From Clonostachys chloroleuca (taxonomy: Eukaryota; Ascomycota; Sordariomycetes; Hypocreales; Bionectriaceae), in assembly GCA_037952775.1 (NCBI GenBank), contig JBANAY010000003.1, forward strand, positions 19,158,001 to 19,222,000: 64,000 nt of DNA, read 5' to 3'. The notes below the pieces were generated by a model. That model saw only the letters and a program-made list of their open reading frames with translations, did not search any database and was not told the DNA's origin. Below are positions 22,164 to 34,700 of the stretch, in pieces. A program made the translations under genes and the position numbers. The first letter of the stretch is position 1, and the number at the start of each line of letters is the position of its first letter.

Positions 22164-22973
22164 CTAGGCCTTGATGGCAATGTCAGCACACGTTAGGTAG
22201 ACCTGAGGAGTCTGCCAAGAGTTCCACTTGAAAGACAGCAGCGTGTGGTTGGAAACGTAATCCGGGATCTTGATCTTGGAGCTGACCGTGAACCCGCCCG
22301 CGATGGACGTGTAGCACGAGTTGAGAGGCGCACCGTCAACGCCCTGGCACCGCCCTCCCTCAAACTTCTTGCACGTGAACCAGTCGTTCCGCCAGCACGC
22401 CTGGCCCGAGCTGCAGTCCTCGCTGTACGGACACGCCTGGCCCTGGACGTCTGTGCATGGCAGCACGCCCTTCTGGAAGCAGTCCTCCGCGGCCTGCTTC
22501 TCCTCGAGGGTGGGCAGGTAGTTGGGGTCGAGAAACTTGTCGACGATGGCTTGGTCCTGGCAGATGCGGTAGGAGAACATGCCTCCGTGGTCGCCGTTGT
22601 GGTCGACGCACCACTGGACGTCAATGACATCGCCGGGTTTGTATGTCGCGACCGTGGACTTGCCCCAGTTGGCGCCGGGCTGGTTGTAGTCGACACTTAC
22701 ACGGGCGTTGTAGCCGCAGGGGCCGGAGCGGGATACCTTGGCGGCATCTAGGTCTGGCCAGGCGGTCACTGGCTCCAGGATAGCACACTCGGGGCAAGTG
22801 TCTGGCCCGGCCTAGAAGGGAGGATTATTTCGTTAGTCGTGGACAAAGGGGTTAGGGCTAGATGGGGTAGTTACCTGAGCGTTGAGGCCCGTTCGACTCA
22901 TTGGTTTAGTCAAGTAGCCATGGCCAAGTGCCTGGCCGGCAAGGAATGCAATTGGGAGCACTTTATGAAGCAT
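22164..22973 (-). CDS. Secreted LPMO-like protein (chitin-binding type-4 / PF03067 fold)
   Basis: Exons 22875-22973 and 22164-22811 give 248 residues. The signal peptide is [17 protein letters not shown] and cleavage would expose His18 as residue 1 of the mature protein ([10 protein letters not shown]), the first ligand of the copper histidine brace of lytic polysaccharide monooxygenases. A second candidate His lies in [10 protein letters not shown], and the C-terminal [16 protein letters not shown] resembles the closing strand with the axial aromatic residue. About ten cysteines suggest disulfides. The HGxLxxPxSR start belongs to the PF03067 group (chitin- or cellulose-active AA10/AA15-like enzymes). 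The exact family and substrate are not clear. The gene is convergent with the Cys/His-module gene. Confidence 0.8.
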
Positions 22974-24335
22974 GGCTGTGATGATCGATTCGATAAGGTG
23001 GTTTTGATGGGTTGGTTGCGTTAGGAGAATGTGAGACTGCCTGTGGAATGTCTGATGCCAAAGAATCGAGGGAGGATCTAGTCCTTAATATACTTGAATT
23101 TTCAGAAGTGTTTGGCCATATAGACGGAGTAATTTACTATCTCTAGAAGCTACTATGAGAATCACGAGGGTCGGTGAATGCCATGAGGGTGCCTCAGATC
23201 GGCCCGAGCCAAACCAGTGCCAAATCACCATGGCGATGCAACATGACAGAACGGCTGAAGAGGCTCTATAGGATGGGATTTAGACAATAACCCCAGGTTA
23301 ACTTAAGGTTGTGTGCCTGAAAAGGACGTGTTTAGACTGGGGAAGAGGGGCCTCGGCCACATTGCGGCGGTTAACTTTCGGCGTATTGGGCTGGATAAAT
23401 GCAGAGCGGCATCATCTCACAGGGGAGAGAAGAGTCAAGGCGGAGTTAACTCCGCACCTCGTTGCTCTGTTATATTTTTGGACGGGCCGATCCGGACTGG
23501 CTTCATGACCAAACACATGCAAGCTTCAGTCCTCATTTGGAAGCATGCTCTCATTGTAGCACGGAACATCAATTACCGATGCCTCTAAAGAGAATAATCA
23601 CCGAGCTCTTTCAGTTATCTAAGCAGAAGATCAAACACAGCGACTGTAGATAGTAGTAGAAACTGCATTGAGACTCTCTTTCTTATTTTCCCCGGAAAAA
23701 AAGATACTTGGAGAACAGAGCTAGGGTAGGAATGTTTTGTGATGAGACGGGCCTCTGTCGGACCGACGCCATCAATTGAGGTTACATCGAACCCAACAAG
23801 AGTGGGCATTGAGTTCATCTGACCGAAAAGAAGATCATACGAATCACCAAATTTCATCATGGCTTCTCTTGCCTTTCGGGCCTCCCAGGTGTGTTGTCGA
23901 GACGATAGAGTCAGTTAGATCATACCCATTTCAGGATATCCGTCTCAAGGAGCTTCTATTGTCACATCCATAAGTGTATATCTTTGCCGTGATATTTTGC
24001 CGGGTGCAAGACTCAATTATCAGGGGTGCACCTGATAAATTCAAGACAACTCAGATTAAAGTAGGAATTATATTCAGTCAATCAACTTCACCATTTTAGA
24101 TGACGAGGTCACAAACAATGACACCAGGAAACAAGTATCAGTAGAGCTAATCAATTCGAAACCAAACGTTTCCGAAGAATGGCTGGGAAAGGAGAGGAAG
24201 GGAATGATACATTAATAACCTGAATAGGGTCAGATGCGATGCCGCATCGGCACCCGGGAGAGACTCATGCCACTCGGACTAGGAGCCTCGTCTCCAGCAT
24301 TCTGCAAAATCAGGCCAAATGCCCAATAGAGTTGG
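22974..24335. other. Intergenic region
   Basis: Promoter side of the LPMO-like gene and 3' side of the S9 peptidase. Overlapping plus-strand frames at 23311-23653 have no recognisable motif. Confidence 0.5.
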
Positions 24336-26916
24336 TTACTTAGTTGATTTCAAGTAACGCTTCAAAAAGGCGTTCACTCGCATCAGCCCATATCCATGCG
24401 AACTGCAATCATGCCCCCCTTCTGGAATAAAGACAAATTCATACATTTTCCCCGCCTTATTCAGTTGCTGAACGAATCTCATAGTTGATGCAGGATTAAG
24501 GGCTTGATCCATTCCTCCAACCACAAGCATTAACTTTGCATCAGCTGGAAGCTTCCCAGCATGGCTCACATTTGACTGTTCGGCAAATAATGAGTTGTCA
24601 ACTGGATAGCCTAACCACTGTTCAGCCCACCAAAAAGCGACAAGACTATTATCATGTGCACTAGAGACAGAAACAGCAATCTTATAGAAGTGGCCAAAAT
24701 GAAGCAACGCGGCTGCAGCATTATGCCCTCCAGCAGATGATCCCATGATGGCCATTCGATCCAGATTCATCCAAGGTCGGGTCTTTGCGGCCTCTTTTAT
24801 CCAAATGATACGATCAGGGAAACCTCCATCGTTAGATTTTTATAACAAACATCGTGAAATTGCTTAGAGCGCCAATTGGTACCCATGCCGTCAAGCTGAA
24901 CGTAGATACAGCCTTCGGTTGCCCAGTTACCATTATAAGCAACTTGCCCAAAGCCTTTCGGTGTAAAGAAATCAAATGGACCTGCATATATGGGTTCGAT
25001 TACAGGATAAACATGAGTTTCGTCGAAGTTGATGGGCTTGGTAATGATGCCGAAAATCAAGGTTTTTCCATCTCGTCCAGGGCAATGGAATCTTTCAGGC
25101 GGGACCCAGCCCTGCTGCTTGAGCTCTTCAGCAGAGATTCCCTCAAGCTTCAATTGAATGGTGCCCGTCTCTGAACATCGTACTACAGTCTGCGGTGGGA
25201 GGTCGACCCGTGACCAAGAGTCACAAAGAAACGTTGGCTATCAAATGGCCAGCTCCAAATATGGGTTCCGTGTCCATCTGTCAAGGCCTGACAAGCAGTG
25301 CCATCAAAGTTAACGCGGAGTAGATGTAAGTAGTATGGATCTTCATCTGAATGAAACCCATATGCAGAAAGCCAAATTTTCTGAGCCTTCTCATCAACAC
25401 GTTCCACACTGGCCACATTCCAATCGCCCTTTGTTATCTGGCTACCTATCTTGCCTTGTTTTAAGTCGATTAGATATAAATGATTATAGCCATCTCTCTC
25501 ACTAGCCCATATCATTTTATCAGAGCCAGATAAAAGAGTGTAATATAGCTTTGATGTGACGTCAATGAATGTTTTGCTCTTTTTTTTATATAGCACTCGG
25601 ACTGAACCAGATCGATGTATACCAAGGACTTTCAAGACCTGGTGGCCGCGCCCATCAAACAAAAATCGGTACTCTGACCCATCCTGACTCCAGCCTAGGT
25701 GATGCAGTTCATAATGATTTGAGAATAGAGTATCCTCTGTCGAAACTTCGCATTTTGTACCAAGATTGAAAAGACGTGGGCGATCAACTCGAAGTGTGTC
25801 CTTCGGAAACGGTTTAGATTCTTTGGTCAGCCTTGGGTGAGGTTGACGGTCCGGATAGTACTCAACCCAGTACTCATCAGTGGTACTACCAGATGTGTAC
25901 TGCCAGGCAACGGCAAAATCATTGTTCGGAGAAAGGTAGATCATGGATTTATCATAGCGGGAGTCCGTGGGATCAGACGACTCGGCAAGTAGAGACTCGC
26001 TACCCTCCTCGTCTTTCAACCATAAGTTTCTGTCCCGAACATATATTTCGGTTCGGCCGTAGCCACTCAATTCTTCTTGAACGAGTGTGACTTGCTGTTT
26101 TTCAGCCTTTCCATCCTCTCCCACCTCGTCGCCATTCTCTGGCTGAGCGTCCGCAGCGCCAGCGACGATAGGAGAGTCCCAATGGGTAGTCCTGGTGTTA
26201 TGATCAATATAGTAGACACGCCCATTCTCATCTGTCTGCGACTGCCAGCCACGGGGAAGCTCGTCACCCTTGCCCAAATACTCGTCAACGTCGACCTCAC
26301 CCACATAGACAACGTTATATCCAGGGCTTGGCACACGATAGATACCTCTCAGCTGGCCTCTATCCCCGTCCTCAATTCTCCAAACAGCTTTAACATTTGT
26401 TTTCTGGAACACTGTCTTGCCACTTGGAATGGGCATGAAGTAAACTGCTTCCCCATTTCGGCCCACCGTAAACAAACTCAGCCTTGCTCTCGTAGTGTTG
26501 ACAAAGCTAGCTGTGGCGTGCTGTGCGGACCAGGTAGAGATGGAGGGCTGTTGTCTCCGCATCAGTAGCGTGTTTCCCTGAGTAAACTTCCCTGGCCACT
26601 TTGCCAAGCCTTTTCCAGGCTCATATTGCCAAATCTGGTCCTTGAAGCGGAAGCGAACGAGAGAGTCTTGTAGTTCGATCCAGGTGAATGGCAGTGTCTC
26701 TGGGTAGATTTCGGTTTCTGCAATTCCCTCAAGGGCACAGGCTAGTTGGTGATGATCAAAGGCAAGTCTGGCAGACTTGGCAAGAATATCAACAAGGATA
26801 AACCTGAATCTGCCCGTATCTACTTGTCGACGGTACCAGAACGAATTGCCTCCAGGTAGCCACTGCGGGGCAACAAACGTCTCAGCGAAACCGTTTTCCA
26901 TGAGAGTATTAGCCAT
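24336..26916 (-). CDS. S9 family (DPP IV-like) peptidase with inserted WW domain; frame broken twice
   Basis: The gene reads leftward from ATG 26916 (an upstream in-frame ATG lies at 27039). Three open segments in different frames, down to about 25200, about 25197-24834, and below about 24832, are joined by two single-base losses; about 860 residues if continuous. Segment 1 starts like the DPP IV-type family (FVAPQW...FWYRR). It then has a beta-rich stretch (SFVNTTRARLSLFTV...TNVKAVWRIED) resembling the VHL beta-domain insert seen in some S9 proteins. Next comes a canonical WW domain (LPRGW...GRVYYIDHNTRTTHWDSP, 26291 to about 26170), an acidic linker and the propeller (for example AVAWQYTSGSTTDEYWVEYY). 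The later segments carry KLEGISAEELKQQGW and the hydrolase domain: Ser in GSSAGG, Asp in VVGGMDQALNPAST, His in PEGGHDCSSHG. There is no signal peptide, so it is probably intracellular. The shifts lie at GGG 25197-25199 and near TT 24832-24833. Confidence 0.8.
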
Positions 26917-28387
26917 AACTGTTCCCTCTCTCCAGCGAGTCTTTGTTTGATGCGTGCGTGCGTGTGTGTTGATGGGCTTGGATGGTGCAGGAAAATACAA
27001 GTGGAGTGACTCCTTGGTTGACTGTTGGTTCTTTCCCAAAGAAAAAAAAAATAGGTCTAAATTTAAGAAGTTGTATCAACAAAAGGCTGGCTCCTGCCGC
27101 TCGTGAGCTTACTTGACCTGGACCCCGCCCCAAAATGCAGTCTCTTTGGTCAGACATCCTCACCGTCGCCGCTCGTGAGGGGACCTAGTGAACTGTATCA
27201 TGATCCAGGGCACCAAAGCCATTATTTTCAGGCGAGAAATGAAATGCATGATATCCAAAGCCAAACTATTATTTTTCAAGCGGGCATAATCATATTATAT
27301 GCCATCGGTTCTCGGTGGTTTTTTGAAGGGCTAGGCTTCTGCCACATGACAGTTGGACCACCGCATTCAGGAGCGTTCTGGGCCTGGTGAAGAAGAAATA
27401 TCACACAGGCAGTCCCAGCATCATGCCACTCCGAAAAGATATGTTGGATAGACAAACTTGACCTCGACATTCCAGATGTCCCTCATCGACACCTCTATCA
27501 GCGAGATGATTGAGAAAATCTTGTCATGTCCGTCACCGAACGAGACAAGTCCACCTCCACCTCCGCCACCAACTCCGACCCATGCACGCCCTCCCGTCTT
27601 GATTCTCCCAGTGCCGTTCCCTTGAATATATTGGCGAGGGGTCCAGGCACATCGAATCACCCCGTCGGGCCATCAGTTGCGCCATCGAGCGACGGTGCAG
27701 TGCACCCATCGTTCCGGGCCCAACATCGACGCCGACCGGGCATGAGCTGTCACTCTCCCGAACAGGCAATATAGGCCATTTTTATTGTACGTATACGCCC
27801 AAGTGTGCATGTGAAAACGCAGAGACTTGTCACAACCAATCACGTTGTCAGAGAGCTCTGGTCACGGCAGGAAAAGGTTGCATCCAAGACTACTTGATAT
27901 CTCGGTACTTGGATCGCGCCATCACGACGTCAAACTGATGCCGTTGGTTGGGTGTGGTGGCTGTCCTACGCATTGTTGTCGCCACGACCAACCATGAGCA
28001 TCATCCATCCAGTTATGCCATCAGAGCCAGAGACGGCGAGATGATATGTCCAGCCCGAATCTCCGGCGACTTTCTTCAATCGCTTCCGTCCGTCCATCCA
28101 GCGAGCATGTCATCCGCCCCGTCCGTCCCATCCGTCCTCGAGCCATCTCCACCCTCACCCACGTATCACCCTGTAAATATGAGCCATCAATTACGTCAAA
28201 CGACTCCGTGATTCCGGCTGTATAATCGGGACCCTCGTCCTCCCCTCCCATCGGTTCAACTGACAAATCATGCGTTCAAGCCCCGGATAACCTTGGCCTA
28301 ATTGTATATTAACCGGCCGTTTCGCCTTGCTGGGGAGGGTTTTTTCCAGCAAACATCTTCAAAAATCAGCATCAAAAGTTCACAACC
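26917..28387. promoter_or_regulatory. Divergent intergenic region between S9 peptidase and MDR oxidoreductase
   Basis: About 1.5 kb between start codons pointing away from each other. The minus strand is G-rich with GGT/GGA units at about 27545-27575. TATA-like TGTATATTAACC lies near 28304, about 85 bases before the MDR start. No gene is recognised. Confidence 0.45.
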
Positions 28388-29578
28388 ATGGCTCAAGACA
28401 TCCCCAAGACGGTCAAGCAGTGGTCAGTCTCTGACTTCACGGGCTTCGATGCCCTCAAGTTCAGCGAGGAGCCCATTCCTGAGCTCGGAGACAGCCAGGT
28501 TCTCGTCAAGTGTGCGTTTGCCTAGTTCACCAACCCCTCACCAGTTGAGCGAGTTGCTAACCCATGTTCACAGTCCACGCCGCCTCTCTGAACGTAGGCC
28601 AGCGCCAACCTCCACTCTTCTAAAACTAAAGACAGAAAATACTGACATGGAACTCGCTCTCAGTACCGTGATCTCATTATTCCCAAGGGTTCGTATCCCT
28701 TCAAGATGGAGAAGGGTATCATCCCCGGTTCTGACGGTGCTGGAACCGTCGTCGCCGTAGGAAAGTACGTGGACCGCTTCAAGGCCGGCGACAATGTTAT
28801 CACCCTCTTCAACCAGGGCCATCTAGGAGGTTCTCTCGATCTACAGAGCGCTGGTACCGGCCTCGGCGGGGCGGTCGACGGTGTTCTGAGAACCTACGGC
28901 GCCTTTGACCAGAACGGCCTCGTCGCCATGCCCTCCAACCTCAGCTTCCGCGAGGCTTCCACCCTGCCCTGCGCGGGTGTAACCGCCTGGAACGCTCTGT
29001 ACGGCCTCTCTGACAAGAAGCTCCTCCCGGGCCAGTGGGTCCTCACCCAAGGCACCGGCGGCGTGAGCATCTTTGGTGTTCAGCTGGCCAAGGCCGCCGG
29101 CGCCAAGGTCATCGCGACGACCAGCTCGGCCGAGAAGGGCAAGCTGCTGAAGAAGCTGGGGGCCGACCACATCATCAACTACAAGGAGACGCCCAACTGG
29201 GGCGAGAAGGCCAAGGAGATTACCGGCGGCCGCGGCGTGGACCACGTCATTGAGGTGGCCGGCCCCAAGTCCATCGCCCAGAGTCTCATCGCGAGCAAGA
29301 TTGACGGCGTCATTACAATCATCGGGTTCGTCGGCGGCGTTAAGGGTGAGCAGGAGCCTGGGTTCCTCGAGGCCCTGAACAAGCTCGTCACGATCCGCGG
29401 GATCCTGGTTGGGAGCAGAGTGCAGCTGGAGGAGCTTGCGGCTGCGGTGTCGGCCAACCCGGATAAGCTGCGCCCGGTGATTGATCCCAAGAAATTCAAG
29501 CTGGAGGAACTGAAGGAGGCATACGAGTATCAGTGGTCGGGCCAGCACCAGGCCAAGGTTGTCATCAACATTGCATGA
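28388..29578 (+). CDS. Zinc-independent MDR oxidoreductase (quinone oxidoreductase-like)
   Basis: Exons 28388-28511, 28574-28593 and 28664-29578 give 352 residues. The middle exon is only 20 nt and encodes HAASLN, which is conserved in the family, so it is real. The product belongs to the medium-chain dehydrogenase/reductase superfamily: PGSDGAGTVVAVG in the catalytic domain and the Rossmann motif VLTQGTGGVSIFGVQLAKAAGAKVI. The zinc-ligand block GHExxG and the catalytic Cys are absent, so it is of the zinc-free type that reduces quinones or enones with NADPH. Fungal proteins annotated as zinc-type alcohol dehydrogenase-like belong here. The substrate is unknown. GC-rich third positions make long antisense frames, which are ignored. 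Confidence 0.9.
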
Positions 29579-30146
29579 ACCAAGCGTTCTAGTTCGGACA
29601 TGCTAATAGGCGGTTCTGCGTAGTGCTGTTGTGAAAAGGACATATGAATTATTCATGATGGTTTCTTATGACTCAAAGAATTGACGGTATCCAAATTGTA
29701 TTGCGGAGGACATGTCCACAGATGAAGTGAATTGTCCCGATCAGAAATCACGCACACTGGTATTCACTGTGATAGTCGTTGCGCCACGGGTATGACAATA
29801 ATGCCAAGTGCCAGAACCTCATCCCGATACAGTATGGGAAGCAATAAATAAGGTTGTTTAAGGTTGGCACAATGAGTGAACTCGTACCTGCATAATTAAA
29901 GGTCTTCAGGGGAAAGACCCGATAAGTGCAATCATTCCGGACTATGCCTAAACCGGGGCGACATCACATGTCGCCATCCGAAACGGCCACAGTGATCGCA
30001 AGGAAGAGGACAAGTAAGACTCATGAGAGGGATTGGACGGGCATCTCGCAGAATATTGAAGAAGTAGAGTAGACATAATACCCACAAGCAGCATTAACAA
30101 GTCCTTTCCACCACCTCTCACCACCGCCTCCCCGCATCGTTGGGCA
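29579..30146. other. Intergenic spacer between two rightward genes
   Basis: It holds the MDR terminator and the promoter of the CofD-like gene. No coding or RNA feature is seen. Confidence 0.45.
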
Positions 30147-31726
30147 ATGTCTCAGCCGGACGAACAACCCACCGTCCTGCAGGTGCCCTTGGCGTCGACC
30201 CCAGCACGCCCCAAATCATCGTCATCGCATGCAAACTCACCTTTATCGTTCCCCGGGAGTGTGCCCGGTGTCGATTCTCAGCTCCAGGGCGGCCTAGTCG
30301 TATTCTCTGGCGGAAGCGCAGCCAACAATCTCGTCGATGTCTTTGAGCACGTCCGTGATGCCAACCAGTGCACACTGAGCTATGTCATCCCCATCTCAGA
30401 CAATGGCGGCAGCAGTAGCGAGATCATCCGTGTCTTTGGCGGTCCAGGTATGTCCACGGCAGCTTTTAGGCAGCATTGGTCGCTCTGGCCCAGCTAATCA
30501 TCACCGGCATTTCAGGAATTGGCGATGTAAGATCGCGGCTTGTTCGTCTGATCCCCAACAACGACAACCCTGAGAACATTGCCATCAAGAACTTCTTCAA
30601 TCACAGGCTCCCTCGAGTCCATTCGAGCGCTCGTGCGGAATGGTTTGAAATCCTCGAGGCAACCCACCCGCTATGGGACCACATCTCCTCTCCCAAGCGC
30701 GAGCTCATTCGCTCTATCCTCAACAGCTTCAACCTCGAAGCCATCAAGCGCATGCGGCCAAGCAGTCGCTTCGACTACTCCGGGGCCAGTATCGGGAATA
30801 TCTTCCTGACGGGTGCAAGACTATTCACGGGAAGTTTCGAGGCTGCCATTTACCTGCTCAGTTCGATATGCGCCGTCCCAGAGCGTATATCTGTACTGCC
30901 CGCGCTCAACACCAATTTCGCCCACCACATCGCCGCCGGACTCAAGGATGGCACCATCATCACAGGCCAGAATGACATCTCACACCCAAGCGTGCCTACA
31001 CGCGCAGTCCCCGGCTCGGGACTCATCACACCTGGTGTCCAGACACCTGTGCCGGAGACGGAAGAGCATGACAAGGTTGAGGATGCGAACCTCCCTGGTT
31101 CTCTTCCGTCCTTAAGACGCCCGGCAATCGTGTTCTCCAAGGATGATGAAGAAGACCTGCCCTCGAGAATCGACAGGATATGGTACATCAACCCCTACGG
31201 CCAGGAGATTCGCATCCCCGCCAATCCCCGCGTGCTCGACGCACTGCAGAGCGCCAACACCGTCATTTACTGCATCGGGTCTCTATTCACATCGCTCATT
31301 CCTAGTCTGGTTTTAAAAGGCGTAGGTGACGCCATCGCCAGCCCCCTAATCCGCAAGATTCTCATCCTCAACGGCTCCGTCGACCGCGAAACGGGACCGG
31401 CAGACGAGCCGATGAGTGGTCTAGACTTTGTCGCCGCCATCGCTCACGCCTGTTCCAATTCCAGGGGTCTCCCCAAACCGTCCGAGGATGAGTACTGCCG
31501 GTACGTTTCCCATGTCATATATATCGAGGGGCCCACGGCGCCAAAGGTGGATAGACAGCTCTTCAGCCAGCTTGGAATCGACTGCACCCGAGCGTACGGG
31601 CCAAAGGATGGATCGGGGCGAGGCGGCAGGTATGATAGCAAGGCGCTGCAGCAAGCGCTTGAATCTATAGTCGGGCGGAAAGATTCACGGTTTGACAGAA
31701 GCCGTCGGAACACGTTGGTGGGCTGA
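30147..31726 (+). CDS. CofD/UPF0052 family protein
   Basis: Exons 30147-30447 and 30516-31726 give 503 residues. The domain opens with GGLVVFSGGSAANNLVDVF, followed by VIPISDNGGSSSEIIRVFGG and PGIGDVRSRLVRL across the splice junction. These are the phosphate- and substrate-binding loops of the CofD (2-phospholactate transferase)-like fold. Later blocks are DYSGASIGNIFLTGA, LPALNTN and IYCIGSLFTSLIPSLVLKGVGDAI. The first 50 residues are Ser/Pro-rich and an acidic, Thr-rich insertion (about residues 270-320) interrupts the fold. Fungi do not make coenzyme F420, so the true reaction of the fungal members is not known. The intron is 68 nt with GTATGT and TTCAG. Confidence 0.88.
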
Positions 31727-34700
31727 TGACCGATGATTCTGCTTCACTTCACATTATCCAGTCAGCTTTCAAGATGAGCAACTTGGGAAGAGCATATATT
31801 CGACCTTTCCGAAATATATCACAGTATAATATAATTGTCATTAGTTTTGTCTTCTTACTAAATCCCTAGATAGAACATCAGCAATATCAATTGTCAGCTT
31901 GAGGAAGAACGATTTTTCCTTTTTAAAACATCTTGATATACATATCCAAACACTCAGTGGCGTTTGGGAGTGAGGTCATAGACCAGACCACCTACCTTTG
32001 GATTTCGGGAATGAGCGCATGAATTGTTATGTGAATGTTCAGAGATCCTCTTCTTGTGTTGGCTTTTCAATGGTGCAGCGACGATACGGCTCCCATCATT
32101 CCTCAGTCCCCTCGGAGCAGGAAAATCAAAGGTAGAGCATGTCAACCACGCTATTAAAGCTCTATATATTGAATTTCTCTCTTTCATCGGCGCCGTAACT
32201 TATCTTGATCGGTTTCGCTTGGTCAAAATCGTTCTATATCGCAGCCGTGGATGAGGATTGAGGGGGTCTTCGCGTATGCTTCGCTCGGTGGCTTATCGCG
32301 CTACCTAAGGAGCAGAATCAAAGATTCATTCCGTTGACTATTGCGGCTTTCACCTCATCAGCATTCTTTTCACAGGTTCTTCTGAACGACTAAGGCATCA
32401 CTTACTGCTCACAGTTACACCACCAATGCTGATGTAGCCCCTCTATGCCTCGGAACCTACCCCTGGGCATATTCTCACCTTTGATCTATGAGCTGCATCG
32501 CTGGTCTGCCACTGCTTGAAAGCTTGTGGTTCTGATAGAAACAAATATACTAATTAATAGGTAGATAGATGATTATCCCCATCTTACATTAGCTGTAATT
32601 ATTTGCAGTGCACTCCTATCTTGTCAGGACAAGAGAGTTATGAGCAATTCCAGCGCGGATCCAGGGGGAAAGGAGTCAAGAGGACCGTGACAACAAGATT
32701 AAAAGCTTGCTTGGGGAAGTTTCAGATCATCGTAAGGGTATTTCTTTAAATCAGAGCTTGAGGCTGCACAAATATTTCCGGTCCTTTCAGCCATTAAACT
32801 AGAGACAAAGGCATAATCACGCTATAGGGTAAATTCCAAGATGCATGTGGTAGTTCAGCACATTGAATATTGACTTGCAGCAGAAGAGCAAGATCACACA
32901 ATAGCCAGACGTGCTCACTACTCTCCCAAAGATGCTGCAATTCTATTACCTGCGTGAAAAATGAATTGAACGATCTCTACTCCATAAAATCCTGTAATAT
33001 GAGCTTCTCTAGCCGAGAATGGCTCCCGCGCGTTGTAGCGGCAATGCCGAACGCATCAGATTCCTCGGTAGTACCAGCATCTGCTCTGCTCGGCTCTTTC
33101 TGCTGCTCCGTCGAAGCCGTCCGTACTGATCAGCGGCAACCCATCTTCCCAAAGTGAGCAGGTGAGAACGAATGGTATGCATCTTTTTTCTCCAGGCGGC
33201 CGTTCCTTGTCGGCGGCCTCTAGCGAGGACTATAAACCTTGGCGGGTTGATCACTTCATCAAGTTGGAAGCTGGGACGTAGGTTCCCAGGATAGCCGCCT
33301 TCCGCTGAAACAGTAATACGGATTACCAGATGCATATGGGCCCAGAAGAACACCTAATCTACGTGAGGAGCTTCCCTAGTAGCCTATTGTTAGCTTTAAG
33401 GGGGTGCGTGGCGGCTACTCGAACGAATGCACAGTTTGTCATTTGGCAGATCGCAAATGAAGGCGATCAGTCAAATCTCCGTCCAAAGTCCCCTTGATGC
33501 GTGCCATCGCCGATGTGGAGAGAATCAAAATAATATAAGGTGTGCATGAGCAGCATCTTCATCTGAACTCTGATGGGTTAAGGAAGATGCAAGCCCGTCT
33601 GAGTGTTACCATTCCCCTTGTTCCCAAAATACCTTATTTTGGAAAGCATAATACCTCACCCCACTGACACCCTACTCAACAAGGGTCGGGGGTGTGTGAC
33701 GAAGCCGACCTGACGATGAAGGATGGATCGATGGCAGGGATGTGACGAGTTTCGACGGCAGCGAGGGAGGATTATCCGCTGAGAGATGCCAAACACGGCA
33801 CTAAGCGATTCAAAACACCGCTTTCAGAGTAGAGAGTCAAGGCAGAGGAACGAAGCGGCCGCGGAGAAAAGAGGATACTGAACAGACCACGGCGATAGAG
33901 CTCTCATGTAAGACGGCAAGATCGTGGATCGTGGTCTTCGAGAAGCCTGTATTCGGAGTAACTGGAACTAGAGAGCAAGCAAGCACGACTGAGCAGGTCT
34001 CTTATGAAACACTAATTGCTCTCAATAACAAAGTGGTCTTGGCACTTGCTCTGAATTCACGAGAAGCGCACAGAGCTCTCGCGAATTCTGTAACACTTCC
34101 GAAGTTGTTCAGATGACCCGATCTTCTATGCTGCCACTCCTCGGCACGCCAACGGTCATTCCCACCCATTGTTACTTTCTAAGGACGCCGATCACATTGT
34201 CTCATACATCAAGACGGACCGAGATAGCTATCCCAACCCACAGCCCATACCATCATCTCCGTTCCTGCCAGACAGGGCTATCGGTGCCATCTCGGGGCAC
34301 CAGCAGAAAGAGTGTCAGCTGAACTCCACGGTGTCGATCAGCGACGGCATGGGAATCTGGTTGAGAAATCGGATCCCCTTTAATACCACGCAACGTCACG
34401 ACGTCAGCCGCGTCGCACAATGGAAACAAACGAGGCAAGAACGCATTGGCCAGCTGGCGCGGGACAGGGTAGAAGCGTAGTTGGAACAGGGTCCCAGAAG
34501 GGAGGAAGGTTTCCGTATTCATGCAGACCATTTACCAGTGGAATTGCCAGCCCGCGCGCAGACTAGTATGGACGATGTGCCTGAATAATATGTGTTGGCC
34601 CAAGTAGAGAGCGTCTCGCGGTGTGTCAGTGGTGCGACATTACACCACCTTCCTGTTCCTGTCAAGCTGGTGCCCATTGCGGCAGCTGGTCGGTGGCAGC

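Noticed and set aside
28841..29548. Minus-strand open frame (235 codons)
   Set aside because: Antisense shadow of the MDR gene, Leu/Asp/Val-rich without motif.
32355..32440. Inverted repeat CATCAGCATT / AATGCTGATG as a transposon terminal repeat
   Set aside because: Arms of only 10 bases, about 60 bases apart, no target duplication or coding content.
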